From Halichondria panicea (Eukaryota > Porifera > Demospongiae > Suberitida > Halichondriidae), in the NCBI RefSeq assembly GCF_963675165.1, contig NC_087390.1, positions 1,321,501 to 1,385,500 of the forward strand: a stretch of 64,000 nucleotides of DNA, written 5' to 3'. Position numbers and translations under genes: made by a program. The stretch's first letter is position 1. The number at the start of each line of letters is the position of its first letter. Positions 56,136 to 64,000 of the stretch are shown one piece after another. Under the pieces are notes generated by a model, which saw only the letters and a program-made list of their open reading frames with translations, searched no databases and was not told where the DNA came from.

Positions 56136-58205
56136 GTTAAAAAGTGGTGAAAACTCGTAACTTCCTATATTCAGTCTACTCTATTGGATACAGCGTTGGA
56201 TTTGTCGTTGGTCCTAGTATAAGCAGTAACATCCAAAAGCCTATAGATCGGCAACTACTCTGTTGATACCAATTTCAATCCGACATTATACTTCTTAATA
56301 CTCATTCTGCAGGTGTTTCAGTAATATTTTCTAATGAGCAGTATCAATCCATTGCTTGGTTCAATGTAGCTTTTGGAGTTACATTGTTAATCTTGTTCTG
56401 TTTTCTCTTCCGTGGAGAGAGTAATGGAACAGAACTAATTGTCATGAGCTTTGTGTCTGCTCAAAAAACAACTCAAGTTCGACCAAGCCTGGACGCACTG
56501 CAAATATTCATAGCATTATACCAATGCAAGTGCATATCGAAAGCATTATAGCCATACAGAGCATTATAATTATACGAGACTCAGTCAAAATCTGTGCAAT
56601 AATTGAAAACACACACAATTGCACTGTCAATCCTATGTCATGCAGAGCCTATAATTATACTAATTTCTAGCAATATTTGTTCATTGTGAGTATGCACTTG
56701 CTATCGTTCGTACAAATGCTGAAATGGGCATATTTTGAGGCCATAATGAATCCAATTCTAAGTGATTCATTTGGGTTCTCTCTGAACACATCTTCCTACG
56801 TCTTCTTGGGGGTGGCTATCTCAAGCATTCTAGGCTCCATCTTACTGTAAGTAATTAACTTGTTGTCAACTAAGATGCTCAATGTAAACGGGTACTAATT
56901 TAGCGAATTTTAACGAAATTGTAATTAAAGCTAAATTGTATCTGCGCTGAATCAGACTAACTATCTTTTTTCTAATGAAAATGTGCTTTTGAGAGTTATG
57001 CTAAACCTGACTCCAATCAACACTAAAAATCATTCTTATACATCTTTTGTGCTAATGAATTTGCATAACAATCCATAATAAATCAATATTCTATATGCTT
57101 CTCTACAGGGTCTTGTTACAAAGAATCAAAATCAGTACACAGATGGGAGCTTTCGTTGGTATTTCAATGACAATTGCAGGATACTTCTTGGTATAACAGA
57201 TTGGCAGGCCATACCTTATGATCCATGCACTGAGTACAGTCCATCCACCATCCGGATCGCTTTCAAAACAACCACTCAAGTCTACGAAAACATTTAGCTT
57301 TGGATAATACTCCTCCAAGTTGGCCTACTCTCTTAAATAATCGTGCACACATGGATGTTGAGTTGGATTTTGGCGATCGAACGTACACAGAAATTGCTTA
57401 CCACTTTAAATTCAGCTGCTACGTTGATGAATTTTGCCCATTTTGCACCGAGAAATCTACTAGCAAGCACCGGTGTTTGTCGTTTGTAATTGAAGGTGAA
57501 AACGAATCCTCAGAACAGGTGCTCGATGTGTTTTCCTGTTCTTTAGCTCCTCCTTTACAAAATATTTGCCTCAGTATTTCTCATCATCAATCAACTGATT
57601 CTGAGGAAGTTGAAAATTTAAACGGAAATCATTTTGTATAGCAGGCATTCAAAGCTTATTGGTACTCCCTCAAGATGTGTACTCCACTGCAAGCAATGCC
57701 TGTATAAATGCCAATGTATCAATTAGTGGAGAGTGTCATTGGATACCGTTGTCAAGTGGTGAGGAATGTGTGGATTGTCCTCCTATCTGCAGAGGAAAGC
57801 AACGGACACTACTGCTATACCATTGTATCTGATAGGGATGGTGCTATTGATAGGAAGCTATACCCTCTTGTCCGGGTGAATTTGGTGGCCATAGCTAACA
57901 ACCAGAGTCCTGAAAGTGTTCAAGTGAGTGTATAATCATGCACATATAACCATGAATGGTTCTTATGCCTATATTATAATAAATTAATTGATCTTTCTTT
58001 CATATTATATGTATAGGGTATTGTGATAGGAGGTATCAATGCAGCAAATGGACTTGCTGAGAGTATCAGCGTAAGAGATACAATGCCATTAGCCCAGAGT
58101 AATCATGCATATATAATTATACCAACATATTTTCGCGGGGTATTAATTTCTGTGTGAATGAGAGTAAACTTGTACTCCCGGATAATTGGAAAATGCTCAT
58201 TGAAA
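56136..58205 (+). pseudogene. MFSD8-like pseudogene, copy in A', truncated at the segment border
   Basis: Matches 11,336-14,480 without the inserted element: exon 5 is continuous across the GTGCTCGAT target at about 57,519-57,527. It shares the in-frame stop in AACATTTAGC, the 2-bp shift at TTTTGTATAGC and a further insertion near 57,818. It ends in intron 6, so exon 7 is absent. Confidence 0.85.
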
Positions 58206-58303
58206 GAGGTTATAAAGAAAGAAAAGATGAATCGTTCAAAGAATGTAATTAAAAGGTCGCGATAATTAGCTAATTAGAGCTAAGGTTAATCGTGTCCTCC
58301 CTC

Positions 58304-60361
58304 TAGTTGGGCGGAGTCCAACCAACGCTGCGCTCTGGGTTGGGTATCAGTACACGTAGCAGTTTTGTTCCACCGGTACTTGAGACAGAGTATGAATATT
58401 GTTTAATCTTTAAGTGGCTGACAACCGCATGGCTCAGGGGTGCGATATAAAGAAATCAATTAACTATTTGGATGGCTATTCTAGCTGACTGGATCTAGCT
58501 ATAGTTGTTTTGGAATTCAAGAAAGACCTCAGACTCTTAGAGAAAGTAGAAGAATACTGTAGCCTGTAATATAAGATTTAGTACAGGCAGAAATAAACTT
58601 TTTCATAATAGTTAGACATCTAGCACAAGGAGAGGTACAGCCAGCTATAAGACTACCCCAAGGCTTCTGAGAAGCTTTTCGAAGACTAAAGAAGGCATAC
58701 ATAACACAGGTTTTGTCCAAACTAATGATCTAATCTTATTGGTAGCACAACAAAACTTAAAACAAAGACAAGTCCTTTTAATTAATTAATACATACTGTT
58801 CAAGCTTCATTCATAGATGCTAAGATAGACTATGCTTCTTTTCTAGTAGCCTAGATATCCAGCAGGAGCTGTTTCTGCATTCTCCAGAGAAATACAGTGT
58901 CCCAGCTCGCCTTGTCAGCTAAATTGAGCTGTAAGGTTTCCCACTTGCAGCAATCTGATTGGGCTGCAAATTTCTTGCAGTGGGAACAAAACTGCTAAGC
59001 GTTGGCAACGGAAGTGGTTCACGTGATCATTTTACATGTGTTTCTGCAGTTTTGTAATGAAACCATCCGTGACTCGCCTGTTTTCCTGCCAGAATGCCCG
59101 CGAAAAGCAGAAAAAGTCTGTTATGGTCTTCCTTTAGTGCTTTATGACCTCTCATGGTGTTACACTGATGTTGTGCTTTATTTAGAGTTAGATTATCATG
59201 CCAGTTTGTAAAACTAAAGAAACAAAGACTTTTTACTACAGAAAAACTACAATTTTACAAGGTTTGATCCCTTTTTAAGAAACAGTACTCATCCATATTA
59301 CTATTCTTCAAGTTTTCCTGGTTGTATGTATGTAGGTTGATCTACTGAAAGGAAAAAATCGCCTATTCATACCATTTAGAATGTGTTGTAGTGTTGAGTA
59401 TGGCTTATTTCATCTGACGTTTTATGCTCCCTTTTTAAGAAACACACATGCTTTTAAAATTATACTGATTTCATGAGAGTGTTTATCAATGTCAGGTCCA
59501 TCAACTGGTACAGGTTTTGTGCTTTAAATTTTAGTCAGTTGCAGAAAATATGACTGGAGGTGTAAGGCCTGATTATCGGCTTATACAGAACTGGGATAGA
59601 AAGCTCCAGGTCAGTGCCACAGTGTTTTACTAACTCATTCATATGCCACCCCCCCACATACACAGTCATACTATTAGATCTTCATCGTACTATCAGTATG
59701 CTGGAAGAAATTTATGAAGCTGAAGAAAGAAGAGTTGATTGACTATTTTGGGCTACATATTAAAAAACGAAATGAAAGACTTTGTTACATGCAAAAGACC
59801 TGTACAGTTGTATAGCACCAGCTCTACCTCATGCAGTAGCAGCAGTAGCAGTTCATTATGCAGCTTAGCAGTTTATATGACTTGTGAAATGTTGATAATT
59901 ATTAAAATTTGGTATTAATAAAATGTCGTACAGAACATGTTACAGAGAATATTGATAATGGCTACAGTACTATCAGTCTATCTATGTTATCTAGTTTTTG
60001 TGCATACAAGCCCAGAGCTTATATCAAATGTGAGAATGGACATGAACACAAGCAGTATTGTCTAAGTATTAAAGTGTTGTTTCTGAGCTTCTCTCTTTCT
60101 TGTTGACTTTGAGAATCCCTCTCAGTATTTAACTTGAGGCAGATTCTTGGGATGTCAACTTGCATCTGTCATCAATGACTTCTTTCAGAGTTAATAGGAC
60201 TTGTTCTCTCTGTTATTTTTATTGCCATAGTTTGGAGGCAACAAAAGTAGAGGCAAAGTGATGCATTCCAATGACGTAAGCGTGTCACGGATAGCTTCAA
60301 ATTTTCTACCGTTGCCAATCCTTCCCTTCCTATCTTTGGTTGGTTGGACTCCGCCCAACTA
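58304..60361. mobile_element. 2,058-bp TIR element with perfect 9-bp target duplication (TAGTTGGG family)
   Basis: Ends are inverted copies of TAGTTGGGCGGAGTCCAACC. Flanked by TCCTCCCTC at 58,295-58,303 and 60,362-60,370. The empty site, with a single GAGGGAGGA, is present in inverted copy B' near 30,690-30,705. No transposase-like frame was recognised (longest about 70 codons). Confidence 0.95.
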
Positions 60362-60534
60362 TCCTCCCTCCTCTGCCGCCACTGTGTTTGTTTGTTTGTC
60401 ATGAGTTGAGTATCTCTACTCACCTGGATGCCATAGCGCTGCCTTTGCAGCATAGATAGCCAACAATATCTTGCTTTAAATAGTGGTAGATTTCGATGTA
60501 AAAGTTTCATTGTCTATAAAAGCTAGCAAAAGCT

Positions 60535-60619
60535 TAGCCTCAATCCCAGGCCGAGTTTTCCCTTTTTTGTTCGCCTAACCGTTATAAAAGCGAAAACTCG
60601 GCCTGGGATCGAGAGGCTA
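60535..60619. mobile_element. 85-bp hairpin element with perfect 9-bp target duplication (TAGCCTCG family)
   Basis: Arms start TAGCCTCAATCCCAGGCCG and fold back. Flanked by GCAAAAGCT at 60,526-60,534 and 60,620-60,628. It occupies the position where B' has a longer TAGCCTCG element interrupted by the LINE. Confidence 0.93.
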
Positions 60620-61214
60620 GCAAAAGCTCTGCAAAAGCTAAGAAAAGCTTGAACTTGCACGTGGCAGCTAGCAAACTACACGCGGCCTTTATTCGAGGTA
60701 CCTTACGTATTTACAACTGAGTTGATCCCGTACCAAGAACAATGGAAAAGGGTCACTACAATAGAAAGCTAGAATTGTGACTGGCCCTGGTTAGCTGACT
60801 GTGATCTGGGATCCATGCAGGAGCCATACTTCTCTGAGACTCCAGAATTCCACAGTTTCAGTGCATAGATATCTATGTGCCACTAAAACTCTGTTCCTCT
60901 AATGTTTCAGCATGCCTCCAGTCTGGTTTAGTTTTATTGTTCCTCAATTTCTGTGCTACGACAGTTAAGTCATACATGATAACATCACTACATGCACTGT
61001 ATTATAATATCACTCTTCTGTAATTATGTCACCAGCCGAGGGTTTGCACTTTAGTGCTCTAGTTATAATCCTAGATTTGTTTTTGCGTGGTGCTGAATTA
61101 AGAGGTTGCTGCATGTATACCAGGATGACTATGAATCGTTATCCACTCCTGCTATGGACAGCATGACAACAATGCCTGTCATTCACTCCTCTGTGTGTCT
61201 CCATGCATGCACAG

Positions 61215-61301
61215 GTTGCCCTCTCCCGCAAGCCTCCCCACATCCAGTCAGCTCATAGGGTCAGCGGACTCATGCTAGCCAACCAAACCAGCAAGGCATC
61301 A
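61215..61301 (+). pseudogene. Stray copy of gamma-tubulin exon 11 (4), diverged
   Basis: 87 bp with splice signals; reads ANQTSKAS like its inverted partner at 28,995-29,081. Confidence 0.85.
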
Positions 61302-62050
61302 GTGAGTGCTCCATATGTTACGTGTGTCGTACAAACATAGCCTTGGTAGATTATGCATTTTCCCCTTGTGTTGAATGTTTGCTTACATCTGATCATGGTT
61401 GTGGGTGGCCTATATAGACACCTGGAAATGGTATAAGTGAATACTCATAGGAATATATACAAATTTGAAGAATGTGGGGGTTTATAAAGCGCATGACCAA
61501 CAGGTGTTCAATTTAAGCTTATTCATCTGCCACATATATTGATTTCCCAACTGTGTACACACACCAAACCTATACGGTAGTGTGTGTGTGTGTGTGTAGT
61601 CAAGCTGCTACAGCTGCTCAAGGATCAATCAAGTGCAAGTCTATATAGGCTTCTAGTCATGTTTTCTTGGGTGGATTTGCAAATATCGCTTGGTTCTTGA
61701 GTTATGCCTACTTGGAGTGCCATTGCAGCTTTTTCAGAAGAGTGCATAGAAAAACTTGTCCATGGAGTGTTGCTACTCTACTTAGTAGTTAGCTCTGCCA
61801 CTAGAACGCTAGCTGCAAGAGCTGCAAAGCTGCGCTTACACGTAGCTGCTTCATGCAGCAGCCATTAATTGTATGGACTTCGAATTCTTTTTAGCAATGA
61901 TCATGGTCGATCAATGTAAATTTACTAGCTACATGTAGATGTAGTAGCTCATGTCTGTCATATAGCTTTGGTGCCTCCATTGAGGCATCAGCATCCGCGG
62001 TGCTTTCATTATAGCCCCCCCACACACACACCACACACACACACACACAG

Positions 62051-62182
62051 TGATGGTCCTGCTAGTGTCCCCGTACGTGGAGCACCACTGTCTACGAGAG
62101 AGGACCCTCACTTACCTCTCTAAACAGTACCCCTGGGTGCTCAGGAAGGCTACCTCAATGTGGATCTTCATCAAGACCATCA
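62051..62182 (+). CDS. Unidentified 132-bp exon (44 codons), copy in B, first unit
   Basis: Preceded by a CA tract ending in CAG and followed by GTAAGTC. Same protein as the minus-strand copy at 28,111-28,242 (SPYVEHHCLRERTLTY). It lies 749 bp after one tubulin exon 11 copy and 483 bp before the next. Function unknown; a host gene is not visible. Confidence 0.5.
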
Positions 62183-62665
62183 GTAAGTCAAACAACTTTG
62201 TTTACTACTTCGACTAGAGCCGTGGAGGTACGTACATGTATATGGATTTATCGAGGTGCTTTGATTTCAGGCGTAATGGCCAACAGTTTGTTCCCCAAAG
62301 ATGTCCATTATAAAGAAGCCCTAATTTTGTAGCCTAGTTCACTAGCATTGTATCCCATGTGTACATATGTACAGGGGGATGGTTGTGATCTAAAGAACTA
62401 CAGTGTAGTTACACGTACAGTTTATAAGAGATTTTAACTTACTGTTTGTTATGATAACTACATGATTCTACAGTTTTTGTTTACTGACAAAGCATTGCTA
62501 GTAGTATGATTGTACATAATTATAATCCTAGATTTGTTTTTGCATTGTGCTGAATTAAGAGGTTGCTGCATGTACCAGGATGACTATGAATCCACTCCTG
62601 CTATGGACAGCATGACAACAATGCCTGTCATTCACTCTTCTCTGTGTGTCTCCATGCATGCACAG

Positions 62666-62752
62666 GTTGCCCTCTCCCGCAAGCCTCCCCACATCCAGTC
62701 AGCTCATAGGGTCAGTGGACTCATGCTAGCCAACCACACCAGCATGGCATCA
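62666..62752 (+). pseudogene. Stray copy of gamma-tubulin exon 11 (5)
   Basis: 87 bp encoding the same residues as the true exon (ANHTSMAS end), with both splice signals. Confidence 0.85.
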
Positions 62753-63479
62753 GTGAGTACTCCATATGTTACGTGTGTCGTACAAACATAGCCTTGGTAG
62801 ATTATGCGTTTTCCCCTTGTGTTGGATGTTTGCTTACATCTGATCATGGTTGTGGGTGGCCTATAGACACCTGGGAATGGTGTAAGTGAATACTCATAGG
62901 AATATATACAAATTTGAAGAATGTGGGTTTATAAAGCGCATGACCAACAGGTGTTCAATTTAAGCTTATTCATCTGCCACATATATTGATTTCACCAACT
63001 GTGTACACACACCAAACCCAATACGGTAGTGTGTGTGTGTGTGTGTAGTCAAGCTGCTACAGCTGCTCAAGGATCAATTAAGTGCAAGTCTATAGGTTTC
63101 TAGTCATGTTTTCTTGGGTGGATTTGCAAATATCGCTTGGTTCTCGAGTTATGCCTACTTGGAGTGCCATTGCAGCTTTTTCAGAAGAGTGCATAGAAAA
63201 ACTTATCCATGGAGTGTTGCTACTCTACTTAGTAGTTAGCTCTGCCACTAGAACGCTAGCTGCAAGAGTTGCAAAGCTGCGCTTACACGTAGCTGCTTCA
63301 TGCAGCAGCCAGTAATTGTATGGACTTTGAAATTTGGTTTTCTTTTTAGTGGTCGATCAATGTAAATTTACTAGCTACATGTAGATGTAGTAGCTCATGT
63401 CTGTCATATAGCTTTGGTGCCTCCATTGAGGTATCAACACCCGCGGTGCTTTCATCCACACACACACCCACACACACAG

Positions 63480-63611
63480 TGATGGTCCTGCTAGTGTCCT
63501 CATACGTGGAGCACCACTGTATACGAGAGAGGACCCTCACCTACCTCTCTAAACAGTACCACTGGGTGCTCAGGAAGGCTACCTCAATGTGGATCTTCAT
63601 CAAGACCATCA
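63480..63611 (+). CDS. Unidentified 132-bp exon (44 codons), copy in B, second unit
   Basis: Same exon with a few amino-acid changes (SSYVEHHCIRERTLTY, KQYHWVLRKA). The frame and both splice sites are kept. The window ends within the third tandem unit. Confidence 0.5.
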
Positions 63612-64000
63612 GTAAGTCAAACAACTTTGTTTGCTTCTTCGACTAGAGCCGTGAAGGTACATGTATATGGGGTGCTTTGATTTCAGGCGTAATGGCCAAC
63701 AGTTTGTTCCCCAAAGATGTCCATTATAAAGAAGCCCTAATTTTGTAGCCTAGTTCATTGTATCCCATGTGTACATGTGTACAGGGGGATGGTTGTGATC
63801 TGAAGAACTACAGTGTAGTTACACGTACATGTACAGTTTATAAGAGATTTTAACTTACTGTTTGTTATGATAACTACATGATTCTACAGTTTTTGTTTAC
63901 TGACAAAGCATTGCTAGTAGTATGATTGTACATAATAATAATCCTAGATTTGTTTTTGCGTGGTGCTGAATTAAGAGGTTGCTGCATGTACCAGGATGAC

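Larger units (their letters stand above)
47141..58205 (+). repeat. Segmental duplication, copy A' (partner 1-14,480)
   Basis: Starts inside tubulin intron 11 and ends abruptly at 58,205 in intron 6 of the MFS pseudogene, where inverted segment B begins. It lacks the three transposons present in A, so it keeps three empty sites. Confidence 0.95.
58206..62960 (+). repeat. Inverted duplication B (partner 27,250-30,789)
   Basis: Begins AGAGGTTATAAAGAAAG, the reverse complement of the sequence ending at 30,789. It is interrupted by the 2,058-bp element and an 85-bp hairpin and lacks the LINE. From 61,082 a unit of about 1.44 kb repeats in tandem (starts at about 61,082, 62,538 and 63,957). Confidence 0.85.

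Noticed and set aside
59002-59211. 69-codon frame in the 2,058-bp element as a transposase
   Set aside because: Too short, and no DDE-type or other catalytic pattern is visible.

Overview
This window looks like eukaryotic nuclear DNA, probably from an early-branching animal. A demosponge is my best guess (inference). Reasons: genes are split by GT-AG introns, one as short as 54 bp; the DNA is AT-rich and full of short inverted-repeat transposons; and two proteins carry death-fold domains of the diverged kind common in sponge gene sets. No rRNA, tRNA, bacterial operon or CRISPR signal was seen.

Layout. (1) 1-14,480 (segment A) is a near-identical copy of 47,141-58,205 (segment A'). Each copy holds the last exon of a gamma-tubulin gene, an MFS transporter resembling MFSD8/CLN7, an intronless POT/PTR (SLC15-like) transporter, and a decayed POT-MFS chimera. 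Three transposons sit in A at sites that are empty in A'. (2) 15.2-19.1 kb is a folded, inverted-repeat region. It contains a minus-strand gene whose product resembles reticulon-homology ER-phagy receptors (RETREG/FAM134, ARL6IP1). (3) 19.4-21.6 kb is transposon-derived. (4) 21.87-24.52 kb is a complete four-exon gene for a dynamin-like GTPase with an N-terminal CARD-like death-fold domain. (5) 25.2-30.8 kb (B') is an inverted copy of 58.2 kb to the window end (B). Both carry stray copies of gamma-tubulin exon 11 and a 44-codon exon I do not recognise. B' also holds a truncated LINE. (6) 31-39 kb is mostly repeats. (7) 39.39-41.27 kb (minus) encodes a coiled-coil protein ending in a death domain. 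It is divergently paired, 308 bp apart, with (8) a 12-exon gamma-tubulin gene at 41.58-47.90 kb (plus).

Two results stand out. First, the CARD-like/dynamin GTPase and the coiled-coil/death-domain protein lie 15 kb apart and are candidates for an innate immune or cell-death pathway; their linkage to each other is inference. Second, a group of inverted-repeat elements beginning TAG and ending CTA leaves 9-bp target-site duplications. Seven perfect examples are visible, from 31 bp to 2,058 bp, and tiny palindromes match collapsed forms of the larger elements.

The duplicated transporter pair decays reciprocally: A keeps a readable MFS exon 5 but has a frameshifted POT gene, and A' keeps an intact POT gene but has a frameshifted MFS exon 5. 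Exon boundaries were placed by eye from splice sites, reading phase and similarity to known families; none was tested by alignment or transcripts.
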